Assembly (NCBI GenBank): GCA_038380435.1
Contig: JAWZYU010000010.1
Coordinates: 40,520,135-40,584,134 of the forward strand
Length of the DNA stretch: 64,000 bases
Source of the DNA: Ryuthela nishihirai
Taxonomy: Eukaryota > Arthropoda > Arachnida > Araneae > Heptathelidae
Reading direction: 5' to 3'
The position numbers and the translations under genes are program-made. How positions within the stretch are numbered: position 1 is the first letter of the stretch; every line of letters begins with the position of its first letter. The notes below the pieces were generated by a model. It saw only the letters and a list, made by a program, of their open reading frames with translations. It had not been told where the DNA came from and ran no database searches. Positions 20,183 to 32,087 of this stretch are shown here, piece by piece.

Positions 20183-23100
20183 GGCAATATATTTACAAAA
20201 AAATTAATTTGTTTACTTACATTGTTTTTGGCAACATTTCAAATGAATCTGCAAGATTTTTACATGAGAAGGGGGGAACAAATCCACAGAATTTTTCACA
20301 TGGGTGGGTAAAAAGTTTTAGAAACCAAATGCTGTTGTAGAGGAGAAAATTGCAACTACTAAAACTTCTTTACAATAAAACTTACTATGTATCTATTTCA
20401 CATTTTATATTTAAGACTGACTAAAATTCACGCAGTTTTATTTTGACTTCCCATTTTTTTTTTCATAAACAATTTTTAATGTGTGCCATTTTGCTAAATA
20501 ACTAGTTAGAATTATTCTCAACAAACCAAGTTTCACTAAATGTGTATTTATGGAAGGATAAAAATAACATATGGCAATATACATTCAAATATAGATTTTT
20601 GCTGTTTATTCACATTTATATGCTTTTAGAAAAATCTGTTTCTTCCAGAAAATTTGCAGGTCACTGCACATTAACATTGCCGGACTTAACACGATACTGA
20701 ATAGCAAAATCATTTCTAAATACTTATTTTTTTTCAATCGGAACATTTTAGAAGCTTACCCCCCATCTCCCCCAGGATTCCGATCTCGTAGTATTAATGA
20801 TGTTCCTGGATTCAAACAGTCAGAAGGGGATCTGGCAAAATTTAATAGACTCAAGATGAAAGATATTTACATTTAACACACCTAAAAAGTTCACGCTACT
20901 GAGACTCTGAAATTTATATCAATACATTTCTAATTTGTATGCTTACAAATGGCTTTTTAGTGATATATAATGGGAATTGTTGAAAGTAATCTGAGTAGAA
21001 AACAAAATGTTGATTTTTTTACAAACAATATTGGCAAATTGTTCTGTGAAGTGTAATCCTGTCACTCTTCTAACAATGGCACTAACTGTTGAGAGCTTTT
21101 ATAACTGATTTGAACCACAACCCACCATAATGTAAGATATTTGACCACCCAGTTCCAAATTTGGCAGTGTTACCTCAAAAGATCAAATCTCTATCTGTGA
21201 TAAAATTCGAGTTTGAATAGAAACGGTTTTATTTTTCCATTTCTAGTGCCTGTTGAATTTCACCGAGAAATTCGCTAGTACTCATACATTTGTCCCGAAT
21301 TTTTTTATCGTTTTGCATTAGCATACTTTTCTTATTATTAGAGGTTGTTTCCTCACTCGATTAGTACTGGTGCAAAATAGCTTGTACGCGTATTCCTCTG
21401 CCATTACCATAGGTCCGGTGGTTTTATTTTATCACATATGGGTCCGATTCTTACCACAGATGAGTAAATGAAACTTTATCAAAGCTGCAAACCCTTCAGT
21501 AACGGTGTATACAAGCTTTTCTGAAGGCAAGGATGGCAAATAAAAGTTTTATAGTTTTTGCCCCAGTATGATGCTGTACAAATTATCACATCACTGCACA
21601 TGATACTCCCTGTGGTAGAAGCTTCTTGTCTCCTATAGGTTTAATGTTTACAAAATAATAGTGCAGTTAAAAAAAAAACTGAAAGAAAAATTAAATATTT
21701 CTGAATATATGCAATTTACACATTTTCTGCCAAATAATACATTTGAAAAATATCTAAATGTAAAAATCGCCAGAATTTTTTTTTACAAACAAGAGTTCTA
21801 GTTTTATAAAATAATTATTAGTGTTATTATTATATCAACATATTAAATCTATATGGAAATGTACTTGCTACTGAAGATATGCTTTACAATGCATGCGTAT
21901 TTTCTATTAACAGTTTCTGCTTACAAACTATCATCTCACACACACACATTTCATACAAAAAGTGCTACTTGGTCATCAAATCTTTTTACCTTAGTGCTTT
22001 ACATGCAAAAAAAAAAATTCTGAGGATCCCTAACGTAGAATTCATTCGAAATTTAATTCAGATTAAAATTCAAGAAATGAAGTAAAATTTAGAATAAGAA
22101 ATAAAAGTTGATACTAACATGTTTTAGATTCCAGTGATATTTTGAAAGTGAAATTTCAGAAATGGTGAGAATATTCTTTAGAACTGTTTTGATAACAGAC
22201 GTACAAGAGTCACATTACACTTTTAGACAACACAACGTTTAACAATCATATGGATTAATTCTGCTACATAACTCAATTACAGTGAGTTTGGCTCTAAATG
22301 AACACTAGCGTATAAAGCCCAAACTTTTGAGCACATTACAGCCAAAGGTTTACTTTAACAACTAGGTAAATATATATAAATAAATTTAGCATCAAATCAG
22401 TAACAGCAACAAAATTTTATTTTCTGAAAGTAGTAAATTATTAAAATATGTACAAAATCTAAATAAAAGTCTGAACAAAGTTGCTTTAAGCCAGGTAAAG
22501 AGCACAAGTGGATTTACAATTTGGGGGGGCATGTACAATAAATGATGTTGCATGTATCTCATGAATATTAAGTTACTATTTAAGTTAGGTGTGAATGAAT
22601 AAATAAAAGCTTAATAAAAGAATAATAATTTTAAACCAAAAATTATGAACAAATGGATTACTTTGTTTACATTATGTTTTAATTACTCAAGGCTATGGGA
22701 GACCCAGATGAGTGGTCACTATAACCTCTCTCAGAAATACATCTCGAATCCTGAGAGTAGTTATGAATACTTCAGTGAAGCTGAAGGCCTCACAGTTGAA
22801 CTCAAACCAGTGGTTATGCATCCCATAGAGATTTTATATCAATCATGACATATTCGCTAGCTGATTTGTATGTCTTTAAAAAAAAAACACTAATTTATAG
22901 TTGTGAAGGGTTAACAAGAATTGTTAATGTTAAAAGGAACAGACTGAGTTTTCCAAGTGTGAGATGTACTACTTTGGGGTGATAAAGCTTAACTTTTCAT
23001 AAGTTATAACCTTTTAATCTGAACTCGAGTCCATTACTACTGCAGCTTATGAAATTTAATAAGTATGGCAAATGTAACAATACAGTTGTAGCAACCGTAA

Positions 23101-23469
23101 CTACTGCTAGTCTTCCAGTTGCAATCTTAGAATTCAATTTTGAAAAATATTACTTAAAACTCAGAAAATCAAATATTTCGAAATTTTGCTATGGGGTCAC
23201 ATGAATTCTTAAAAACAAAGGGATAGGACCCATGCGCACTGGAAGACTTGAGATTGGAATCCAACATGAACAGTGGGAAATCATGGGGATTACATGATAC
23301 ATGAATATATATAGATTGATTTCATAGGATTTAACGAGGCATATATTACCAGAATAAGAGCTGAAAATTTTGGAGGAGGAAAATAGCAGTTTTGAAGTAT
23401 TAGCATGTATGTGTTGGAGAGAGAAATGAGAACAACTGCATGTTTTATCAACAGATAGCTACTGAGCTC

Positions 23470-23895
23470 TGAATCTGACTTTTTAAAAAAGTGTTTTGTA
23501 GAAATATGTGACTGAAGATAAATTAAAGATCTCAATCAAATCTACTTAGATCTAATTTCAACAATACTTGATCAATATTTAATGCATTATGTAAGCTGGA
23601 ATATTCAGCAATGATTTATTTTGCAAAAATCATTCAAAACTGCTGAAAACTGAAATAATCAGTAAAAAAACTATTAAAAATACATATAAATTTTAGTAAA
23701 GTTTAATGCAATTGTCAGTACTTTTACTTTAACCTGTTTGAATTATGTCTCCTGATAAAATGTTCCAACTGTCATAAATGCTTCCAATATTGAACAAAGA
23801 TTGTTGAAAATCAAAACTTACTTAGATTTGATTTAGATATTTACTTCCAGTCACATTTTTTCATAAAAAGCTTATTAACAAGACTCTAAATCTGG
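23470..23895. repeat. Imperfect inverted repeat (foldback element)
   Basis: Left arm about 23470-23590, right arm about 23775-23895, spacer about 185 bases. Paired pieces are GAAATATGTGACTG with CAGTCACATTTTTTC, AATCAAATCTACTTAGAT with ACTTAGATTTGATT, and TTTCAACAATACTTG with AAAGATTGTTGAAAA. The arms share the ATTAAAGATCT block with the arms flanking the piggyBac element at 44 kb, so this is a dispersed family. Confidence 0.7.
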
Positions 23896-24992
23896 CTTTC
23901 TTTTGGCATATGGAACTGCCTACACTTTTATTTACAGTGCCTGTATACAGTAATAATGATTTTTATGATTGAAACAGTCAACTGCAGCCACTACCAACAA
24001 TCACTAAAGAGCCTATCAGAAATGCTATTTTAAATCATTATAAATGACATTTGTTCTGTTAATATGCTGAAATGTCATTTACTAACCATTTCATGGAATG
24101 AATTATTCATTTAGACACTCTCACTGATGATCTTTCTTAGAATTCATAATTCAGCAACAGTTACTTTTAGTAGCTACAAAAGTAATATATTTCTCATCAC
24201 TAGAAATGACAAAGGAAACAAATTTCATTATTGATTCAGTATTTCTTTTAATTTTCCACTCTGCTTCCCTCTAAAATATCAGTTGTGAAAAAAAATGCCT
24301 TTATCATCACAGTAATCAATATATAATCTAATGAAATGACATAAAATGCTGCAAACAATTATTATTCCAGTATATATGCACATTCTCAAGAAACTTAAAA
24401 AACATGTTCATTGGCCCAACAGATACAGAAATTTGATTCGAAGATGAAATCCTATACTTGACTCAGTGTTGAATCCAGACCTGCATGAAACGACATGCTC
24501 TGAAGAGGATTTATATATTTCCAGGTTTACCCTTTCAATGAGTATAATTGCAACTGTAGAATGAAATAAGGGAGACAAAGGAATATAATATATTCTTAAT
24601 TTTTCTGTCTCAGATTATAATCAAACAACTGCTTTTTAATGATTAATTTTGAGCTCAAGAAACCTAACTTCCAACTATAATAGACTTGAGCAAATATTAT
24701 ATAAAAGATCAAATGCTTTGAGACAATTGATCTTTTTTAATATGTGAATGTTGATCATATTTTAGTAACGATTTAGCTCTGGGATTTATTCCCTGGATTC
24801 AACACTGGCATATATTGCAACTTGCTTTTCATCACATTGAGTAATTTGTGCTGATTGGTTTCTAAATTAGTGACTGCAGAACTTTATTACAAATGTGCTT
24901 TTGCACTTTAGAACAACTTTATGGCTGCTTAAAGACATCACAATTTATATATATGTATATCACTCCTTATAACATATTAAATAACATTAGAA

Positions 24993-27900
24993 CTAGGGTT
25001 TTTCTTTCAAATTTGCAAAATTTGCCATTTCTTGTGCAATATTTGAAAAATCGTTATCAAATTCATTTAGATCATTCAATGTTGTTTGCAGATCATCAGC
25101 AACTGTGTGAAAGTTTGGCATGTTACTATTAGATGGATTTGGACACTCATCAGATGTGAGATCTATGTATGAAACATTCTGTATATTACTAACAGCAGAC
25201 TTTTGATGGAGAAGACTTTCATTAATATTTTCTGAAGATACATTTAATGCCATTTTATTACTGTGGCCTAAGTCTGATGTGAAATCAAATACTTGGTTTA
25301 CAATGGGTGTTGTTGGATATGATTTGGAAAATGACTCATTAGATGAAGGATATTGAGAGCATTGGTCAATTAAATTCCTTAGCATCTGATTAGGTGGAAC
25401 CGATTGACTTCTATAGTTTGGTGCATTGCCTAAATTCATTGGGCTTTGCAGTAATGACTGGACTTCATGGGATAATGCATCAGTGAATGGCAATTGGCGA
25501 GAATCAGGTGTATGGTACAACTCCTGGTATCCAGGTTCTGTATTTTTATAGTTTGCATCTTTACACACAGAAAATGCATTAGGTAAAATTAACTGATTAT
25601 CCTTTCTAAAAAATAAGTTTGATTTGTTTCCATATTCAGGTTGCAAAGGCAAATTTTGAACTGAGGTGCCTTTACCATAATTAAAATGAGAAAAAGACTG
25701 TGGGGAAGACACACTAATTTCTCCACCACTGTACACAGTTGGATGATTATTGTTGATTTCAAATTTATGGGAAACTGAGTTGTATTCTGTAGAAACAGCA
25801 GGTAATGATGGTGACACAGGTGAAGAAAGTGGTGAAACAGTTATAAAACTACTGTTTGAATTATTATGCAAAATATTAATTTCTCCCAAAGATGAAAAAC
25901 GTTTTTGGGAATTATCTCCAGTCAACGGAGATAAAGGTGCACTTCTTGGTGCTAATGTTGATATTGAAGAAGGAAGAAGCAGACCACCAGGTCCTGAACT
26001 ATGACGAATTCGATGTCCAGTAAACCCAGGTGCATTGCGAGATATGTTTGAATTATTACTGGTAGTATAAGGACGATTTGAATTTTGAGTGGAATTATGC
26101 CTGATCCGGCTAAGAGATACAGGTGTAGACTGAGGCGAGAGAAAAGGTGATGATGAATTAGATGAAAGCCCAGAATCTATATTTGACATTGGCATTTGTC
26201 TAAGAAAACTTTGTGTGTTTTGACCAGAACTATGTCTTGAACGTGAAGCTGGAACTGGTGTACTTCTAGGAGAAACAAATGGACTAGATGTTGTACTAGA
26301 AGGCTGAGAAGGTCCTACAGCAACAGAGACCATAGAGCCCATATTATCAAAATACTCTTGCATATTAAAACATGCAGTATTTCCCAATGAATTTACTGGT
26401 AAGTTTTTCACTGGAGATTGATGCCAAATTTCATTAATTTCACTTCTATCAAAATTATATTTTGATAGTGTACTTGTAACTTGTGGATAACAGTCTAATT
26501 TGTGAACGTCCAAATTTTGCTGAGCTGTAGTTTCTATAAAAATAGGTTGAGCAAAAACTTCACTGGAGCATACATTCGGAATTTTTGTTATATTTGATGC
26601 TAAAGATTGGCTAAGTGATTTAGAGAAACTTTTCAGATTCTTCTCTTCAGATACTGATTTTTGCAGATACTGATCTGTAAAAATATTTTCGTCAGATGCA
26701 ATTGGATTAGTTGTAATATGATTATTACTGGTTGTTAAGCCCTCTACTTGCAGATGGCTATTATTAAAACCACCAATTTCGTTTGTATGGAGTGTTTGTT
26801 GAGAGTGGGACATTGTGTTCAGTTTAGATTTGCTGTTTAATTGGACATTATTATATGCATTGCTTTTTAAGCTACAGACCCTCTGTTGATTGGAAATCAG
26901 TTTTTCTACTTTTACACTAGGTACACTATTCATATTCTTAGCAAATGATGGTGGCAAGTTTCTTTCAAGCAGCATTCTTAGTTGTGATAACTGAGCTTTT
27001 TTTCCAGTATTTTCTGTATTATTTGCATTAGGCATTTCTTGTTTGTCTATCTCCTTCTCATTTTGCCTGTCTGTAGAAATATTCCAGTAGTTATCAGAAT
27101 TGCTTCCACTGATGGCATTAGTGCCTTCAACATTCCTCCTATAATGTTCTATTGAACTATTTGCATATCCACTAGAACCAAAATTAAATAAACTTAAAGA
27201 ATTTTCTATTAGTGGTCTGACATATTTTAATTCTGGAACTGAACTTGGAAAAAAACTTTTGGTTTTTTGTTCCTCTGGGATGTTTTGTTGTTTTGTAACA
27301 GTGCTTAATAAAGTGTCAAGTGAAACATTTGACTTGGACTTAGAAAGCAAATCTAAATGTGGACGCTTTGAAATTGATAATGAAGCTTCTGATACACGCT
27401 TAACAGAAGCTGGTCCAAAAAATATATTTTCATTTTTAAACTGCTCTGAATTTAAATGATTGTCTAAAATTGGCTTCTGAACAGAATATTTTTCATTTTC
27501 AACAGAATTACTACTTCTCTCAGGAAAATACAGTTTACCCTTGGCACTGGTTTCAGTATCACTTGAAATATCACAGGAATTTTTAACACTTGTATCACAC
27601 CTATTATTTACAGCACTGCTTATGTTATCACTTCTTGAATAATCTATTTTGAAATCTTTATCACTAGAATTCTCACAATAAAATGAGCCAATTTCTTTTC
27701 TAACATTTGGTGATATACATAAGCCATGCACAAGTGTTTCATTTTCATGTGATGAATGGCACAGATTACTGTTACTTTCCATTAATGGCACTTCAGTATT
27801 CCTATTTGAATACTCCAGGAGGTTTTCTAATTTTATTTGTCCTTCATCACACTTTGAAATATTTTTGGTTGCCTTTGGTTCCATAGTACCAGATATAAGC

Positions 27901-28357
27901 TTTGTGAATAAGACAGTATTAGACTTCAACATACTAACATCTCTTGATTTCATTTCTGTTTTGTGCGAATCACACATTTGTGAAACTTGGCTTTCACTTT
28001 GCTCACAAGTACTTAAATGTGACTCTTCAGTTTTGTATGATGGCACCCACTCTTGCTCATTGTCTTTAGTGCACATATTATTCTTCAAAATTTCAAAATG
28101 CTTTTCACTAATTGATAAATTTAATATTTTATTTTTAGTTGCATTACAGTTGTATGGAGTCTCTTCTTTCAAACCTTGAAAATTATCATCATGACTTTTT
28201 ACACCAAGGGATTCTGATAATTCTGCTTTCTGTTCCAAAAGTTTCTTTTTCTGTTCTTTTATTAAACTTTTCTCTTGCAATTTTCTTTGAAGATACATTT
28301 GTGTTTCTCTGTGCCTTGAGCCTTTAATTTCCATTTGCTTGTTCACATTCTGAGATC
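24993..28357 (-). CDS. RFX7: RFX5/RFX7-family transcription factor, terminal exon
   Basis: One terminal exon of 3365 bases follows acceptor TTTAATAG|GA at 28357. It completes a glycine codon split from the 39.5-kb exon and runs 1120 codons to the stop at 24993. Residues about 20-50 are a basic, Lys/Gln-rich helix (LQEKSLIKEQKKKLLEQK). Around the middle are two related Ser/Pro blocks, SPFVSPRSTPVPASRSRHSS and SPFLSPQSTPVSLSRIRHNS, followed by APRSAPLSPLTG and YRSQSVPP. The C-terminus is acidic and hydrophobic (TLNDLNEFDNDF), plausibly an activation region. Human RFX7 also ends in one very large coding exon, from memory, and RFX5 is much shorter; this favours RFX7. The upstream ATG frame (to 28394) belongs to the intron. 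The product should be nuclear. Confidence 0.8.
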
Positions 28358-28946
28358 CTATTAAATAAACAGAAAAGTTCATAATTAATAACAAGCAATT
28401 AAAATCTCATTTCCTATAACACTGAATAATAAATACACATTATTTCTTATTCATACCTTAATATTGAAATTTACTTTGCATCCCTTTATAATAACGCCTT
28501 CTCATGCAACAGTAAAAATTATAAGGTAAAAAAAAGAGCACTACAAAATTCAGAAATTTTTCTGAAAAAAATTTTTCAGAAATTCCACTGAAAGCAACAA
28601 ATATCATTGTAAGATTATTCACTGAAGCCAAGTTGTGGTTGCACTGATCACTGCAATGGTTTCCTCTCACTCCAGTACATCAATGACACTGATTGCAATA
28701 ATGCTGTAATAAAGTCAATTGGAATCTAAGTGGTTTCATCTTGTCCTTAATAAAGAACCTAACTTCTATTTGGACGCTGATAAACAATGTATTCATATTT
28801 GACAATATCATAGTGCACAAGCTGCTTCTTTCCTCATTGTAGGTACAGACATGAATACCACAAATGGACATAGCAGTCCATGTTTGGTATGCTATCAGCT
28901 ACCATAATTACTCACCTATGATCTTAACTGAGAGAAGTTTTCCTAT
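28358..28946 (-). other. Intron next to the terminal RFX7-like exon
   Basis: AT-rich intronic DNA without recognised repeats, between the terminal exon and the first SINE. The polypyrimidine tract and acceptor lie at about 28358-28380. Short open frames here show no family resemblance. Confidence 0.5.
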
Positions 28947-28956
28947 CCATAATGCA

Positions 28957-29322
28957 CTAGGTTGGGTAGTTTTACCTCTGAGCAGTACTTTTTTGCATAC
29001 CATGGACTAAATTGCCTAGTTACAAGGACCCCGAAGGTTGGGGGAGGGGACCCACTGGAACAGCTATAGGGAAACAGATGGAAGCCTCCCATCATGCATG
29101 TTCTTTAACGTGCACAGGATACGGCTCTTCTGCACACAGGACCATGGCTTAACAACCCATCCAAAGGACAGAGGCCTTCCAAGCCCATCAGTGTCCCCTA
29201 CTGACTGTGAGCAGGGAGGAATTTCGCAGAGATAAATCTCAGTGCTGGCCCAGGTGGCACTGGACCTGGAAATTGCAGATTACGAACCTGGCACACTACC
29301 GACTGAGCTACCTCTGCCCCAG
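28957..29322 (-). mobile_element. SINE-1, antisense, full length
   Basis: Flanked by CCATAATGCA (28947-28956 and 29323-29332). On the - strand it starts GGGGCAGAGGTAGCTCAGTC and ends GGTAAAACTACCCAACC. It sits in the RFX7-like intron in the same orientation as the gene. Confidence 0.88.
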
Positions 29323-29334
29323 CCATAATGCATG

Positions 29335-29645
29335 TCTATATCAGTTTCAAACTAGTTACACTGGCATATTTGATGGTATATAGGATGCCATCTTTCACCA
29401 AGACAATGCTAATTCATACATCACACATATCTCAAGACTGTGTGACAAAAATTTGTACTTGGCTGCAAGATTCACTGATTTGTCACCTGCTGATCATGTC
29501 TGGGGAATGTTAGCATCATGGTTTTCTTATTATATCTTTGGTCAATCCAATGGTATAACCTCATTGATTCATCAACTGTGTGAAACAAGAGTGGGCTATT
29601 CTCCAGGATATGATATTCAAGTTGTTGTCCCAATGCATTACTAAG
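29335..29645 (+). pseudogene. Tc1/mariner transposase fragment
   Basis: The + strand frames give a HQDNA-like block (TTTCACCAAGACAATGCTAA), SQDCVTKICTW and, in a shifted frame, SPADHVWGMLASW, then SIHQLCETRVGYSP-like text. The order HQDNA ... SPxxHVWG is that of the second and third catalytic blocks of Tc1-like transposases. Only the C-terminal third remains; no TIRs were found. Confidence 0.6.
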
Positions 29646-29849
29646 TGTATTATTGGCAATAAAGGTCCTGTCTGAGCCACCTAGATAGTACTGGGCAGCT
29701 TTCCAATAGAATAGAAATTCAATATAATAAATACTATATAAAGTTTGGGACAAGTAATCAGTGAGATGATGGGAAAAGGTGACTTGTAGTTTTTTTTTTT
29801 GTCTTAGAAGAAATTGTACACTTTAGCACTCATCTTTCTTAGCAGTATA

Positions 29850-30050
29850 AAAAATAAATAAATACCCCCTCAAGCAGTTGCTTGCCACAGAGGTCTGACA
29901 GAAGCCTGTCAGTTTATATGCCACAGTAGAAGGTCTGAGAGGATGGCAGGACCTCAGCAGAATGACACAAACAGCCATGCCTTACCCGGGCTCAAACCCA
30001 GGTCCCTTAGATCAGTAGCCAAGCGTGCTAACCACTCGGCCATGGGACGA
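29850..30050 (-). mobile_element. SINE-2, antisense, with TTTA-repeat tail
   Basis: Complete body and head on the - strand: CCATGGCCGAGTGGTTAGC (A-box region), TTGGCTACTGATCTAAGGG, ACCTGGGTTTGAGCC, CTGACAGGCTTCTGTCAG and CAACTGCTTGAGGGGG, followed by TATTTATTTATTTTT. This is the clearest head of the family, with a GCCGAGTGGTTAG motif as in class II tRNAs. Confidence 0.9.
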
Positions 30051-30354
30051 CTATGTTGAAAACATCGTATCTGTATGTTTGACAAAGCAAGATTTCTATA
30101 CAGAATTTTATTTCTCAAAAACATTTGTTTTCTTTAATCAAAAATTAAAATTACTAACTGGTCTGAATTCTCAAGGTTTTAACAAATCAATATTTTAGAC
30201 AGAGACTGTAACAGCTCTTAAAGATTTGGTACATATCTTTAATTAATGCATAAGCTTTTTAGCTAGCTCAAAAAAGAACTAATGTTTTCACTCTGTTGTC
30301 TGTCCATCTGTAGACATTCAGTAAACATGAGTAAATACTGCTGATTTGATGCAT

Positions 30355-30475
30355 AAATAAAAATAAATAAATAAATACCCCCTCAAGCAGCTGCTTGCCA
30401 CAGAGGTCTGACAGGAGTCCGTCAGTTTATATGCAATAGTAGAAGATCTGTGAGGATGGCAGGATCTCAGCAGAA
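30355..30475 (-). mobile_element. SINE-2, antisense, 5' truncated
   Basis: Carries the 3' half only: (TTTA)n tail, CAGCTGCTTGAGGGGG, CTGACGGACTCCTGTCAGACC, ending at CTGCTGAGATCCTGCC. It lies about 300 bases from another copy in the same orientation. Confidence 0.85.
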
Positions 30476-32087
30476 CTTATCATTTCTTTCCTGTATTGCT
30501 ATCTGCCATTCCACTTGTTTTGAGCTCAAAGTGAGTACAGCTTTGTAGGTGAGGCAATTTCAATGATGAGAGCATATAATATTCATGTACATACACCCCT
30601 CCTAACAGTTTCTGTTGCCATAAATGAACACTAATTGCTAAACACCATAGTACTAGGCATTGAGAGTTACTACCTGGTATGGGCTGCATGTTTTTACATA
30701 GATGACCATTACCTTTGTTGCGACTCTGTCAACAAGCATGCATAACCCTTCCAAGGTCCCCATTGATTGAACACATTGCCCAAAAACACAAGCCCAGAAA
30801 CAGCTACAACATATGAAACTTTGACTTTTTAAAAATAGAAACTGCCATTTGAAAATTTTCTTACACATATCTTAGGAAAATCACAAACCAAGTTTACAAA
30901 AAATACTTTTTTTATTTGATGTGTATTTTTATTATGCTACAATACTTTTAATATGCTCCCACTACATTTTAGTACTGAGGGAGGTTTTTTAAAAATATTA
31001 CCTACCCCCCAAGTTCTTGGCAGTGCCTTTCTGAGGATATAGATTTTTTTTTTATCCTTAGTGCACTAACTTTTTGAAAATTTCTCAAGATCCCCAAAAT
31101 GTACCATCCAAAGAAAAAAATGCCTGGTGCCCACAAAAAAAAAGCCAAAAAGTGTTGGTCCACTTCTATCTATCAACAGGACAGAAAAATCACATGAATC
31201 ATAAATAGTGCAAAGTCCCCTTCTGCAATTCTGGCCTATGCTTTAAACTATTACAAATAAATATATATAAACAAATAACAGAAGTCTAGTTTTAGGTGGA
31301 TATTTTTTAAATATGTCATTCAGAAATTTATTTACACTGATGTATATGCTTTAACTGTTTCTATTCTTTAGTTTTTCCACAATTAAACTTTAATTACCTA
31401 GTTAGATCTTTTTTTTTTATAACACTGTAAAAAAAAAATGCCTGGTGAGATCTATATTTTTACTATATCACTGTAAAAAAGTCTTATTAAAATTAATATG
31501 CTTGTAATTTGGTTTAAATTTATCATTTTTATAAAATTCAGAATTAAATTCCATTTGATTTCAGTATATAGCATTACCTTTACTGTTGAATGATTCTTTA
31601 TTAAAAAAAAATTCTTTAACTATTGGCAAAAAAAAAATGAGCTTTTCTCAAAGTATAACAGAACAAAAAAAAATTACAAATAAAAAACTATTTTTTTTTC
31701 CTTCAAGCAAAATATTTGTTTCTGTTACTTGGAAATAAATAGTCTTTCTATTCATATGCATTATAATTATTTTCTACTATTAGTTTTTCTATTAAATTTT
31801 TATTTGCATTGCTAGATGCTTTTTTTTATCAAATGACTGTAAAAAAGCGCTATTAAAAATAAACTTCTCATAATTTTTTATAAAACATTTTATTTCATAA
31901 AATCCTGAATTAAATATAAATGCATATTTTTATAACACAAATAGCATATAAAATATCATAATTCCTTTCATTAGTTATTTGGCATAAAAAAAGTTAGTGT
32001 TTTTTTTAGTTAAACATAGTGAGAAAAATTGCTGCGCCTATGAATGTAGACCAATTTTTCTGGCTGGTCCTGGAAATATTAAATGCT
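30476..32087. other. AT-rich intron with a diverged tandem duplication
   Basis: Homopolymer-rich intronic DNA. Two diverged units of about 370 bases lie in tandem: CACTGTAAAAAAGTCTTATTAAAA at about 31470 and GACTGTAAAAAAGCGCTATTAAAA at about 31834, with further matching downstream (TATAGCATTACC versus AATAGCATATAA, GGCAAAAAAAAAATGAGC versus GGCATAAAAAAAGTTAGT). No coding sequence was seen. Confidence 0.5.

Larger units (their letters stand above)
18728..24992 (-). other. AT-rich flank, likely including the RFX7-like 3' UTR
   Basis: Lies downstream of the stop codon of the RFX-family gene on the - strand. Apart from SINE-2 (about 20005-20182) and a foldback pair (23470-23895), I recognise nothing from 20.2 to 25.0 kb. 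The scarcity of SINEs and LINEs compared with the rest of the window would suit a long 3' UTR. No polyadenylation site can be fixed, because AATAAA-like signals are frequent in such AT-rich DNA. Confidence 0.4.

Noticed and set aside
28358..28394. ATG-initiated start of the 1133-codon frame at 28394
   Set aside because: Residues before GSQNV are encoded by the polypyrimidine tract and splice acceptor; phase continuity with the 39.5-kb exon shows the frame enters by splicing.
29980..30050. tRNA-Ser/Leu-like gene
   Set aside because: It is the head of SINE-2; the same body and TTTA tail recur at several other sites.
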